From contig JAIRTJ010000060.1 of the NCBI GenBank assembly GCA_031254995.1, positions 1-13,798 of the forward strand: DNA of 13,798 nucleotides, in the 5' to 3' direction. Below are positions 1 through 6,398 of the stretch, one piece after another (the stretch's first letter is position 1; each line of letters opens with the position of its first letter). The DNA is from Eubacteriales Family XIII. Incertae Sedis bacterium (lineage in GTDB: Bacteria; Bacillota; Clostridia; Peptostreptococcales; Anaerovoracaceae). The notes under the pieces were generated by a model. The model searched no databases, had not been told where the DNA came from, and saw only the letters and a program-made list of their open reading frames with translations. The position numbers were made by a program, and so were the translations under genes.

Positions 1-90
1 CGCAAAAGGAAATACCTCAAAAACGGCGCGGCTGTCCGCAAAGGGGATGATTATTTTCATGCTGCGGCGTTATGAACTGTTGCGCGACAG
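1..90. other. Left-edge stretch, no assignable gene
   Basis: Two competing short readings touch the left edge. On the plus strand, frame 1 is open from the edge to a TGA at 73-75 and could be the last 24 codons of a gene (ending GDDYFHAAAL). On the minus strand an ATG at 60-58 opens a frame that runs off the edge (starting MKIIIPFADSRAVF), but no Shine-Dalgarno sequence precedes it. Codon use does not separate the two and neither peptide is recognisable. No function is assigned. Confidence 0.3.
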
Positions 91-120
91 TGTGTCAATT
101 TATACGTCCCCTTGTCACAC
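91..120 (+). repeat. REP-like palindromic repeat, copy 1
   Basis: This is the first of three copies of a short repeat. It has a 5' arm GTGTCAA (92-98), the invariant core TTATACGTCCCC (100-111) and a 3' arm TTGTCAC (112-118), so the arms are nearly self-complementary around an unpaired core. The 3' arm has one mismatch (T for A) compared with the other copies. Immediately after it, the 11-mer CCCTTGTCACA at 109-119 is repeated exactly at 120-130. The architecture resembles REP sequences mobilised by Y1 (TnpA_REP) transposases, but no transposase gene is visible in the window. Confidence 0.75.
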
Positions 121-130
121 CCTTGTCACA

Positions 131-168
131 GGAAATAATAAGTCCCGCGATCCGAAGGATTGCGGGAC
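131..168 (-). terminator. Intrinsic terminator of tRNA-Thr
   Basis: Downstream of the tRNA on the minus strand, positions 168-142 form a 12-bp stem (one G-T pair) closed by a TTCG tetraloop with a C-G closing pair. It is followed by a T-rich but interrupted tail (TTATTATTTCC, 141-131). The position directly after the CCA end of the tRNA fits a rho-independent terminator. Confidence 0.8.
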
Positions 169-172
169 CTAC

Positions 173-247
173 TGGAGCTACCGGTCAGAATCGAACTGAC
201 AACCTGCGCATTACGAATGCGCTGCTCTACCATTGAGCCACGGTAGC
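173..247 (-). tRNA. tRNA-Thr (anticodon CGT)
   Basis: Read on the minus strand, this folds as a complete cloverleaf. The 7-bp acceptor stem is GCTACCG with CGGTAGC, the D-stem is GCTC/GAGC, the anticodon stem is GCGCA/TGCGC with loop TTCGTAA, and the T-arm is GTCAG/CTGAC with loop TTCGATT. Anticodon CGT reads ACG (Thr). The discriminator is T and CCA is encoded at 175-173. The intrinsic terminator at 131-168 follows directly. The discriminator T is compatible with Bacillota tRNA-Thr, but the amino acid is assigned from the anticodon only. Confidence 0.95.
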
Positions 248-372
248 ATATTCGACTTTTCGATTTTATTCGCCTGCGCCCCGCAACTTGAATTGCCGGT
301 CTGTCGATTGCGAATCGACTGCTCTGTCAACGGAACCGCGTCAGCTCGATGCGTTTGCGCAAGAGATATTTT

Positions 373-400
373 ATCATATGAAGCGCCGCGTTGTCATCAA
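373..400 (-). promoter_or_regulatory. Candidate promoter for tRNA-Thr
   Basis: On the minus strand a TTGATG -35-like hexamer (400-395) is followed after 16 bp by TATGAT (378-373). These match the sigma-70-type consensus at 4/6 and 5/6. It would give a leader of roughly 120 nt before the tRNA at 247. The remaining sequence between the two tRNA genes (248-693) holds no credible coding gene, only this promoter, two REP-like repeats and the tRNA-Ala terminator. Confidence 0.45.
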
Positions 401-435
401 CAATTTTCGCGTGAATCCGTAATTGGAGATTGTAC

Positions 436-462
436 GTGTCAGGGGGACGTATAACTTGACAC
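436..462 (-). repeat. REP-like palindromic repeat, copy 2 (inverted)
   Basis: Read on the minus strand, this copy has the arm GTGTCAAG, the invariant core TTATACGTCCCC and the arm CTGACAC. It is oriented opposite to copies 1 and 3. Its arms GTGTCA and TGACAC are perfectly complementary. Confidence 0.8.
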
Positions 463-546
463 TTTGATATGGCGACTCGTTTTGTGCGGGACACTGCGGA
501 CGGTATGATTCGTCAATTTATTCCAACATTCTCCGACTTAAAGTGA

Positions 547-575
547 TGTGTCAGTTTATACGTCCCCTTGACACA
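547..575 (+). repeat. REP-like palindromic repeat, copy 3
   Basis: This copy has the arm TGTGTCA (547-553), the invariant core TTATACGTCCCC (556-567) and the arm TTGACACA (568-575). The arms TGTGTCA and TGACACA are perfectly complementary. It is the same orientation as copy 1 and opposite to copy 2. Confidence 0.8.
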
Positions 576-628
576 TTCGCAGCTAAAAGAAATGAATTGA
601 TTAGCGACCTGATGATGTGGTATCAACG

Positions 629-684
629 AAAACGAAAAATCCGAACCGCCCTTTTCCTAATGGGATGAAAGAGGGGTTCGGATT
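629..684 (-). terminator. Intrinsic terminator of tRNA-Ala
   Basis: On the minus strand, AATCCGAACC (684-675) pairs perfectly with GGTTCGGATT (647-638), and the enclosed sequence can extend the stem partly (CCTCTTT with AAAAGGG). The stem is followed by a T-rich tract (TTTCGTTTT, 637-629). It lies just downstream of the CCA end of tRNA-Ala. Confidence 0.85.
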
Positions 685-693
685 ATCTGGTTT

Positions 694-770
694 TGGTGGA
701 GCTTACGGGGATCGAACCCGTGACCTCTTGACTGCCAGTCAAGCGCTCATCCCGGCTGAGCTAAAGCCCC
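694..770 (-). tRNA. tRNA-Ala (anticodon GGC)
   Basis: Read on the minus strand, this is a full cloverleaf. The acceptor stem GGGGCTT pairs with AAGCTCC and includes the G3-U70 wobble pair that is the main alanine identity element. The anticodon stem CTTGA/TCAAG carries the loop CTGGCAG, giving anticodon GGC (reads GCC, Ala). The T-arm is ACGGG/CCCGT with loop TTCGATC. The discriminator is A and CCA is encoded at 696-694. Confidence 0.97.
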
Positions 771-884
771 GAATCAAGTGCATCCTCGGTTTCGCCGCGC
801 GGCGCCTCTTCTTTGCGTCGCAGATCGATGTCGCCTGTTCGCGCGAACGCGAAAAAGACTCCTTCGAGAAAACCTTCTCTATTA

Positions 885-913
885 ATTATCCGGTAAAAAC
901 CCTGCCGTGTCAA
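885..913 (-). promoter_or_regulatory. Strong promoter, probably for tRNA-Ala
   Basis: On the minus strand a perfect TTGACA (913-908), a 17-bp spacer and GATAAT (890-885, 5/6) form a near-consensus housekeeping promoter. It would start transcription about 105-110 nt upstream of tRNA-Ala. The stretch 771-1030 contains no other supportable gene; a minus-strand frame through it overlaps the tRNA and looks non-coding. Confidence 0.75.
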
Positions 914-1021
914 TCGCAAAAACCTCGCACTTTCCCGTTTTCGACGCGCTTTTCGCGGCGATCGATCCCGGATCGTTCGAAAATGCAAATTTTGGGGCTT
1001 TCCCTTCGCCGAATCTTATCG

Positions 1022-1027
1022 TATAAT
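1022..1027 (+). promoter_or_regulatory. Candidate -10 box (TATAAT) of the ECF gene
   Basis: A perfect TATAAT sits 7 bp upstream of an ATG at 1034. No good -35 lies at 16-18 bp; CTTTCC at 998 is the closest. If real, transcription would begin at about 1034, which argues that this ATG is not the translation start and that ATG 1067 is. Confidence 0.4.
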
Positions 1028-1066
1028 TAAGCGATGACGTCCCTTGGGGAAAGACAGAGAGAGCGA

Positions 1067-1591
1067 ATGATGAACCCTCGACGAAACAGAACGAGATCTT
1101 CCGTGATCACGGCAATCATGGCCGCGTTGATCTTCGTCGTGACTTTCATAGTCCGCATTCCCATCCCATTTTCGTCGGGCGGAGGATATTTGAACATGGG
1201 CGACGTCGTGATCTACGTCTGCGCCTATCTCTTGGGCGGGCCGCGCGCCTCGATCGCGGCAGCCATCGGCAGCGGACTCGCCGATCTGACGGCGGGCGCC
1301 GTCATCTACATTCTGCCCACGTGCGCCATCAAGGGGCTCATGGGCTTTGTCGCGGGCGCCGTCTCAAAAGGCGGCGGGTTTAAGCGCTACCTGATCTCCT
1401 CCGTCGCGGGCGGCGCGATCATGGTCGCGGGATACGCCATCTTTGAATGCATTTTCTTTGGCAGAGCCTACGCCCTCGCGGCATTGCCTCTCAACGCCAT
1501 CCAATGGGGCGGTTGCACGGCAATCACGGCGGCGATCTATACGATAACGAAAAAGATCAACTCGTATTTGGCGCACCAACCCCAACTCTGA
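1067..1591 (+). CDS. ECF transporter S component, substrate unknown
   Basis: This is a 174-residue, very hydrophobic membrane protein. It fits the ECF-type substrate-binding (S) component family related to the riboflavin-type S proteins (PF07155). In that family an S protein captures a vitamin or similar small molecule and pairs with a shared EcfT/EcfA1/EcfA2 energising module. Visible family features are a short basic N-terminus, the motif GYLNMGDVVIY (40-50), GSGLADL (68-74), KGLMGFVAG (89-97) and NAIQ (143-146), spread over about five to six membrane segments. No ECF ATPase or EcfT lies nearby, so this is a solitary group II S component. An in-frame ATG at 1034 would add 11 residues, but it sits directly after a TATAAT box. 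ATG 1067 (or 1070) follows the purine-rich GAGAGAG. The substrate cannot be read from the sequence. A nucleoside kinase gene follows 54 bp later on the same strand, so co-transcription is likely. Confidence 0.8.
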   Translation: MMNPRRNRTRSSVITAIMAALIFVVTFIVRIPIPFSSGGGYLNMGDVVIYVCAYLLGGPRASIAAAIGSGLADLTAGAVIYILPTCAIKGLMGFVAGAVSKGGGFKRYLISSVAGGAIMVAGYAIFECIFFGRAYALAALPLNAIQWGGCTAITAAIYTITKKINSYLAHQPQL

Positions 1592-1645
1592 GCGCAGGCA
1601 AAAGTTTCGGGGTTGTCCGGGCGTGAAGACGAAAGGAGGCGAACG

Positions 1646-3298
1646 ATGATCATTTCAATTGAATTGCAACCTCAAATCGGTGCTAAAATGGTAACGACGG
1701 AGATTGAATCCGGAACGACGTTGGAGAGCCTGTTGGAAAAATACCAAGCCGATCTTCCCTATCGGGTCATGGCGGCGTCCGTGAACAATCGCATCGAGGA
1801 ACTGACCTATGCGATCAACGAGCCATGTACGGTGAAATTTTTGGACATGCGCACGAACGCGGCGGACAGGATTTATCAGCGAAGTCTGTGCCTTGTTTAT
1901 CTGAAGGCTATCGACGATGTCCTGGGCAAGGTCGATACGGACATTTTCAATTCCCTGAATCGCGGACTCTATACGGAGATCAACGCAAAAGTTCCCGTAA
2001 CGGACGAGGAAATCAAACGCATCGAAGGGCGTATGCGGGAAATCGTGAACGCGGATTTCCCGATTCGGCGAACCATCCTCGACCGAACCGGCCTGTTGAA
2101 ATGCCTGGAAGCGGAATTGTCCGAGGAGAAATCCGATTTGTTGCGCTATGCGCCGGACATTCACTACATCGCGATCTGCGAGCTGGAGGGCTACAGAAAT
2201 TATTTCTACGGCCAGATGGTTCCGTCGTCCGGATATCTTCGGCTCTTCGAATTGCGGCGATACAGGGACGGCATATTGTTGCGCTATCCGCATCCTTCGT
2301 CCCCGGGCGCCTTGCCGCCCTATGTCGATGACGCGAAGCTCTTCGAGGCTTTTGAAGAGGGTCGTCGCATCGGAAATCTCTTTCATCTCGGTTTCGCGGG
2401 CGATCTCAACCGCGAGATAGAAAACGGCAAGGAAAAGGAAATCATTCAGATATCCGAGCGTCTGCACGCCGCAAAAATACATATGATCGCGGACATGATT
2501 GCGGATGCGAATAAGCGGATCATCCTCATCGCGGGTCCGTCCTCATCGGGAAAAACCACTTTTTCCAAACGGTTGATCGAGGAACTGAAGGGACGCGGCG
2601 CCGATCCTCTCTACCTGGGCACGGACGATTATTTTGTGGAAAGGGTCGATTCCCCCAAAGACGAATTCGGCGAGAACAATTACGAGGACATCGACGCCAT
2701 CGACTTGGAGTTGTTCAACGACAATATCAACGATCTGCTCTCCGGGCGAGAGACGATCCTGCCGACCTACAATTTCATTTCGGGCAAAAAGGAATACGTG
2801 CGCAAAGCGCAAGTCAAAGAGGGCGACCCCATCGTCATCGAGGGTATTCACGCGCTCAATTCGCTCATGTCCGAGCGGATATCCGACGACGAAAAGTTCA
2901 AGATTTACATCAGCCCGTTGACGCAGATCAACCTCGACGACCACAATCGCATACCGACCACGGACGTCAGATTGATACGCCGAATCATTCGCGACAACAG
3001 GACGCGCGGGCATTCCGTCGACATGACCATAAAGGCGTGGCCCAAGGTTCGGCGCGGCGAGGACGTGAACATCTTTCCGTACAACGGAGAAGCCGATGTC
3101 GTATTTAATTCCGCGCTGATCTACGAACTGTCCGTACTGCGCCTTCACTGCGAACATCTCCTTTCCGAGGTGCGACCTGAGGATGCGGAATACGGAGACG
3201 CCTGTCGCCTGCTCGATTTTTTGAGATTTTTCCGACCTGTCGAGGACGAATCGAACGTCCCCGCCGAATCCATATTGCGGGAATTCATCGGGAATTGA
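1646..3298 (+). CDS. TGS-domain nucleoside (uridine-type) kinase
   Basis: This 550-residue protein belongs to the clostridial nucleoside kinase type. It joins an N-terminal threonyl-tRNA-synthetase-like part (a TGS ubiquitin-like fold at about 1-68, then a region resembling the ThrRS/AlaRS second additional domain at about 70-280) to a C-terminal uridine kinase/phosphoribulokinase P-loop domain (about 290-510). Key residues seen are the Walker A GPSSSGKT (297-304), the acidic TDDYF (326-330) and VIEGIHAL (397-404). The expected reaction is ATP-dependent phosphorylation of a nucleoside, probably a pyrimidine, in the cytoplasm; the exact substrate is unproven. The synthetase-like part contains no tRNA ligase core, so it is probably regulatory or structural. 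ATG 1646 is chosen because AAAGGAGG (1632-1639) lies 6 bp upstream. A TTG at 1613 would extend the frame by 11 residues but is unsupported. No intrinsic terminator is seen after the stop. Confidence 0.88.
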   Translation: MIISIELQPQIGAKMVTTEIESGTTLESLLEKYQADLPYRVMAASVNNRIEELTYAINEPCTVKFLDMRTNAADRIYQRSLCLVYLKAIDDVLGKVDTDIFNSLNRGLYTEINAKVPVTDEEIKRIEGRMREIVNADFPIRRTILDRTGLLKCLEAELSEEKSDLLRYAPDIHYIAICELEGYRNYFYGQMVPSSGYLRLFELRRYRDGILLRYPHPSSPGALPPYVDDAKLFEAFEEGRRIGNLFHLGFAGDLNREIENGKEKEIIQISERLHAAKIHMIADMIADANKRIILIAGPSSSGKTTFSKRLIEELKGRGADPLYLGTDDYFVERVDSPKDEFGENNYEDIDAIDLELFNDNINDLLSGRETILPTYNFISGKKEYVRKAQVKEGDPIVIEGIHALNSLMSERISDDEKFKIYISPLTQINLDDHNRIPTTDVRLIRRIIRDNRTRGHSVDMTIKAWPKVRRGEDVNIFPYNGEADVVFNSALIYELSVLRLHCEHLLSEVRPEDAEYGDACRLLDFLRFFRPVEDESNVPAESILREFIGN

Positions 3299-3340
3299 AC
3301 AGGAACGGCAATAGGAATTAAAATTAAGAGAAAAAAATGA

Positions 3341-3369
3341 TTTACCCGAGGCCGTTAAAGATATAAAAT
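3341..3369 (+). promoter_or_regulatory. Candidate rubrerythrin promoter
   Basis: TTTACC (3341-3346, 4/6) is separated by 17 bp from TAAAAT (3364-3369, 5/6), in an AT-rich patch about 100 bp upstream of the rubrerythrin start. The leader includes a short GCGAG/CTCGC hairpin (3412-3425). No clear PerR-type palindrome is visible. Confidence 0.5.
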
Positions 3370-3471
3370 AAAGGTGTCAAATAAGACCGCGTTGACGGGA
3401 GCGGGAAAAAGGCGAGCGATCTCGCGGCTTTCGCGACTCCCAATCAGTTTGTTTTACAGAGGAGGAAATTC

Positions 3472-4008
3472 ATGAAAGACTTAAAAGGAACGAAGACATA
3501 CGAAAATTTGCAGACCGCTTTTTCCGGCGAATCGCAGGCGAGAAACAAATACACGTTTTACGCCGCTCGAGCGCGAAAGGACGGCTTTCGACAGATCGCG
3601 AATTTCTTTGAGGAAACGGCGGGGAACGAGAAGGAGCACGCGGAAGTCTGGTTCAAGTATTTTCACGGCATAGGAAGCACGCCGGAAAATCTCGAGGACG
3701 CGGCAAACGGCGAAAAGTACGAGTGGACTGAGATGTACAGCGAATTTGCGAAGACCGCGCGCGAAGAAGGCTTCGAGGAGATCGCTATTCAAATGGACAA
3801 TATCGCGAAAGTGGAAGCCGAACACGAAAAGAGGTATCGTGCGCTGAAAGCCAACATCGAATCGGGCAAAGTGTTCGAGAGAGATGAGCCGGTGAAATGG
3901 CAATGCTCCAATTGCGGATTCGTCTACGAGGGAAAGAAGGCCGTGCATGAATGTCCCGCGTGCAAACATCCGCAGGCGTATTTCCAATTGCAGGAGACCA
4001 ATTTCTAA
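3472..4008 (+). CDS. Rubrerythrin (peroxide-reducing diiron protein)
   Basis: The product is 178 residues, close to the size of classical rubrerythrins. The first about 130 residues form the ferritin-like diiron domain: Glu20 in GESQARNKY, the EKEH motif at 53-56, Glu residues around 91-98, and EAEH at 115-118. The last part is a rubredoxin-type iron site with CSNC (145-148) and CPAC (161-164), followed by HPQAYF. Rubrerythrins of anaerobes reduce hydrogen peroxide to water in the cytoplasm, with electrons from rubredoxin/NADH routes. The start is well defined, with GGAGG (3461-3465) 6 bp upstream. The gene appears monocistronic, with its own promoter and a convergent neighbour downstream. 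All metal ligands that can be judged by eye appear to be present. The usual symbol would be rbr. Confidence 0.96.
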   Translation: MKDLKGTKTYENLQTAFSGESQARNKYTFYAARARKDGFRQIANFFEETAGNEKEHAEVWFKYFHGIGSTPENLEDAANGEKYEWTEMYSEFAKTAREEGFEEIAIQMDNIAKVEAEHEKRYRALKANIESGKVFERDEPVKWQCSNCGFVYEGKKAVHECPACKHPQAYFQLQETNF

Positions 4009-4019
4009 AGAATCTTCAT

Positions 4020-4043
4020 CGCACAGCGAAATGTGCGTTTAAA
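4020..4043 (+). terminator. Weak hairpin after rubrerythrin
   Basis: CGCACA (4020-4025) pairs with TGTGCG (4032-4037) around a GCGAAA loop, followed by TTT then AAAA. With only 6 bp and a short T-tract it is a weak plus-strand terminator candidate; the much longer hairpin at 4045-4086 lies right behind it. Confidence 0.35.
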
Positions 4044-4086
4044 AGCGATGCGGCGAGGCATGGGTCGAAATGCCTCGCCGCATCGC
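4041..4086 (-). terminator. Long hairpin terminator of the minus-strand operon
   Basis: A 16-bp perfect stem (4045-4060 with 4071-4086, extendable by one T-A pair) encloses a loop of about 10 nt. On the minus strand it is followed by TTTT (4044-4041), and it begins 18 bp after the DJ-1 stop codon. The plus-strand side lacks a T-run, so it mainly terminates the minus-strand operon, although its strength may also block convergent transcription from rubrerythrin. Confidence 0.8.
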
Positions 4087-4104
4087 GCAATGTCCGATTT
4101 CGCA

Positions 4105-4647
4105 TCAGTACAGCATCCGCGCCGCGACTTCTTCCTTTATTTCCGCGCCTTTCAGCATTTCGATGAGCGCAAACGCGAAATCCGGAGCTGTGGCGGGTCC
4201 CCTTGAGGTGATGATATTTCCGTCTCTCACCGCGTTTCCCTCGGCTCTGATCGCGCCTTCCATCTCGTTTTCCAGTCCCGGATAACAGGTCGCTCTCTTC
4301 CCCCGCAATATGCCTAGACTGCCGAAGACGACGGCGGGCGAGGCGCAAATGGCGGCCAGGTTCTTCCCCTGATCCGCAAACGAGAGGATTTTTTTCGTCA
4401 AGCCTTCATGCGCGCGCAGATGATCAGCGCCTTCGGAGCCGCCCGGCAACACGATCATTTCGCAACTATCGTAATCCGCGTCCTCAAACAGGATGTCAGA
4501 GGCTACCTCGACATCGTGAGCCCCCCTCACGTTCAACCTTCCCATGATTGAAACCATCTTCGTCTCGATTCCCGCGCGCCGCAAAGCGTCCACGGGCACG
4601 AGCGCTTCCATCTCCTCAAATCCGTCAGCAAAATGCACATATACCAT
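4105..4647 (-). CDS. DJ-1/PfpI family protein
   Basis: This 180-residue protein has the full DJ-1/ThiJ/PfpI fold signature. The N-terminal FADGFEEMEA contains the conserved acidic residue (Glu14, matching Glu18 of human DJ-1). The nucleophile elbow AAICASP carries the reactive Cys101, and CYPGLENEM (121-129) occupies the position that carries His126 in DJ-1. VLPGG (66-70) and TSRGPAT (147-153) are further family landmarks. Family members are cytoplasmic and have been reported as glyoxalase III, deglycase, chaperone or peptidase-like; the specific activity here is unknown. ATG 4647 is preceded by AAGGAG about 8 bp upstream. It is the last gene of the minus-strand operon, 17 bp after the membrane-protein gene and followed by the hairpin at 4041-4086. 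Confidence 0.9.
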   Translation of the reverse strand: MVYVHFADGFEEMEALVPVDALRRAGIETKMVSIMGRLNVRGAHDVEVASDILFEDADYDSCEMIVLPGGSEGADHLRAHEGLTKKILSFADQGKNLAAICASPAVVFGSLGILRGKRATCYPGLENEMEGAIRAEGNAVRDGNIITSRGPATAPDFAFALIEMLKGAEIKEEVAARMLY

Positions 4648-4664
4648 GATCTCTTCTCCTTCCG

Positions 4665-5408
4665 TTAAAACATTTTGTTCACCTTCGTAAACAGACGAAC
4701 GACAGAAAATCCTACAATAACAATAACCCCCGAAATCACGACGATCGCGATAAACGCGCCCAGCCTGTAGCCTTCGCCGAAGAGCAGGGGAAGGACGTCC
4801 GTATTTTGCGGGCGCACGTTGAGCAGGACGCGCAGCAACGTGCTTCTCAATCCCTCGTTCCGCACGAATTCCCCCATGCCGAGATAGGCCAAGGCGCAGA
4901 GGGCGATGCCTGCTCGATATCCGTTGCGCAGGCCGCGCTTTCGTCCGGTCTTGCGCAGGAGTACGAAGATCGCGACCCCCGAGACCGCGCTCGCGCAGAG
5001 AACGATGAAGCTCCTGTCCAACAATTTCCGATAACGGCTCATGTTCATGCCGTCGTTGATGGAAAAAACGGGTTTCTCGCGGCCTTGGTACTCGGCGCGC
5101 ACCTGAAAATAATCCGTCTTGTGAAACATGTAGTCCGAAATGAGATCGCCGATGGCATCGGTTTTGATGTTCAATTCGATCTCATCGGCAACCACCGTTC
5201 TGCCCACGTCAAAGTTGTACAAGTCCGGCATGCGAAACACGACATTGGCCGCGAATACAACGGAGAAGACGGGAACCGCGAGCGCGAAAATCGCGGCGAG
5301 CGCAACGGCGAGCGCGGAGCGTATCGCTCCCGCGGTCTTCGGCTCCGTCGCGTTGTACTTTCTGATATATCTCCTCAGGTTGCGCTGTACCCTACGGCTC
5401 CTTCTCAT
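4665..5408 (-). CDS. Multi-pass membrane protein, possibly DUF1461-like
   Basis: The product is 247 residues from this start. It has an arginine/lysine-rich N-terminus, a first membrane segment, and an extracytoplasmic stretch of roughly 90 residues containing IELNIKTDAIGDLISDYM and FSINDGMNMSRYRKLLD. Three further hydrophobic segments follow, with FVRNEGLRSTLLRVLLN and TDVLPLLFGEGY between the last two. The layout and these spaced motifs resemble the DUF1461/TIGR01906 integral membrane family, whose function is unknown; this link is by pattern and not certain. An ATG at 5447 gives 13 more residues, but its GGAGG lies only 1-2 bp away. ATG 5408 has AAGGA 8 bp upstream and is preferred. It lies between nupQ-like and DJ-1 genes without terminators, so it is co-transcribed with the transporter. 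Confidence 0.65.
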   Translation of the reverse strand: MRRSRRVQRNLRRYIRKYNATEPKTAGAIRSALAVALAAIFALAVPVFSVVFAANVVFRMPDLYNFDVGRTVVADEIELNIKTDAIGDLISDYMFHKTDYFQVRAEYQGREKPVFSINDGMNMSRYRKLLDRSFIVLCASAVSGVAIFVLLRKTGRKRGLRNGYRAGIALCALAYLGMGEFVRNEGLRSTLLRVLLNVRPQNTDVLPLLFGEGYRLGAFIAIVVISGVIVIVGFSVVRLFTKVNKMF

Positions 5409-5471
5409 TGTCCGCGTCCTTGTTCTTTCGCAATCGTCTCGAATCATTCCTCCCGCCGCGAGCGGAAGCCG

Positions 5472-6398
5472 TCATCTGCTCTCCCTGAAATACGGCTCTG
5501 AGAGATTTCCGGGAGGAAGATCTTCCTTACGGTTTTTATGCGTGCTGATGATGACGATGATGATCGTCGCCGCATAGGGGAACAGATCGACTAAATATTG
5601 GGAAATATGGATGCCCATGCTCTGCAGCCTGAGACCCAAGATGCTCAGCGCGCCGAACAGGAAGGCGCCTAAAAAGGCCTTGGTCGGATTCCACGACGCG
5701 AAGATGACCAAGGCGACCGCAATCCATCCGCGACCCGTCACCACGTCCGCCTGCCAAATCGGGACTGTGACCAAGCCCAGATATGCGCCGCCCAAGCCGC
5801 ATAATCCCCCGCCGACGATGATGTGCGCGTATTTGTGTCGCGTGATCGCGATCCCCGACGCGTCGGCGGCGGCGGTGTTTTCTCCGACAGCTCGCATGTT
5901 GAGTCCCGCGCGCGTCCGGTACAGATAGATCGAAAGCGCGATCACCATCGCATAGCCGAGATATACGAACACGTCATGCCGAAACAGCACGGGTCCGATG
6001 AAAGGTATGTCGCCGAGAATCGGAATCTTGCGCGCGGAGAAGAACTCCAAAACCGACGCGGGCACGGATAGGCCGATCATCTTGTCCCCAACGAAACTGG
6101 CAAATCCCGTCCCGAATATCGTCAGCGTCAACCCTGTGACCACCTGATTTCCCTGCAACGATACGGTCACTATCGCGAAGAGCAGCGCGCCCGCGCCGCC
6201 CGCGACGAAAGCTCCGAGCAACGCAATGCCGGGGTTGCCGGTACCGTATGCCGCCGAAAACCCAATGACCGCGCCCATGAGCATCATTCCCTCGACGCCC
6301 AGATTGAGACTGCCCGATTTTTCCGTAATAAGTTCTCCCAATGTGGCGAAGAGCAGAGGCGTCGCCGCAATCACTGCAGCCGCGAGAAAACTCACCAT
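5472..6398 (-). CDS. nupQ: ABC permease, NupQ-type (purine/nucleoside uptake)
   Basis: This 308-residue inner-membrane permease belongs to the BPD_transp_2 family (PF02653), the smaller of the two permeases in BMP-type transporters. The N-terminus starts with a membrane segment followed by the diagnostic LNLGVEGMMLMGA (31-43); about eight to ten membrane segments follow. It would form the translocation channel with the preceding permease and be energised by the double ATPase. ATG 6398 overlaps the stop of the upstream permease by one base (TGATG), and AGGAGG sits 7 bp upstream. The same frame stays open further 5', but that part is a shadow of the upstream permease. The symbol follows gene order identical to B. 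subtilis nupNOPQ; the substrate is not proven. Confidence 0.9.
   Translation of the reverse strand: MVSFLAAAVIAATPLLFATLGELITEKSGSLNLGVEGMMLMGAVIGFSAAYGTGNPGIALLGAFVAGGAGALLFAIVTVSLQGNQVVTGLTLTIFGTGFASFVGDKMIGLSVPASVLEFFSARKIPILGDIPFIGPVLFRHDVFVYLGYAMVIALSIYLYRTRAGLNMRAVGENTAAADASGIAITRHKYAHIIVGGGLCGLGGAYLGLVTVPIWQADVVTGRGWIAVALVIFASWNPTKAFLGAFLFGALSILGLRLQSMGIHISQYLVDLFPYAATIIIVIISTHKNRKEDLPPGNLSEPYFRESR

Larger units (their letters stand above)
436..575. mobile_element. Possible MITE/BIME-like unit bounded by inverted REP copies
   Basis: Copies 2 and 3 of the repeat face each other in opposite orientation and enclose about 84 bp with no ORF of note (463-546). Outward-facing pairs of this kind resemble BIME or MITE-type non-autonomous elements that depend on a transposase encoded elsewhere. 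No target-site duplication is evident at its ends. Mobility is inferred from structure only. Confidence 0.35.

Noticed and set aside
837..848. Palindrome GTTCGCGCGAAC
   Set aside because: Short CG-rich palindromes are frequent in this sequence and no partner site or operator context was found.
617..1030. Plus-strand open frame of 137 codons across tRNA-Ala
   Set aside because: It runs through the tRNA, its terminator and a promoter; composition is not coding-like.
3374..3398. GTGTCAA ... TTGAC resembling a fourth REP-like copy
   Set aside because: The arms are partly conserved but the invariant core TTATACGTCCCC is missing, so chance similarity is as likely as a degenerate copy.
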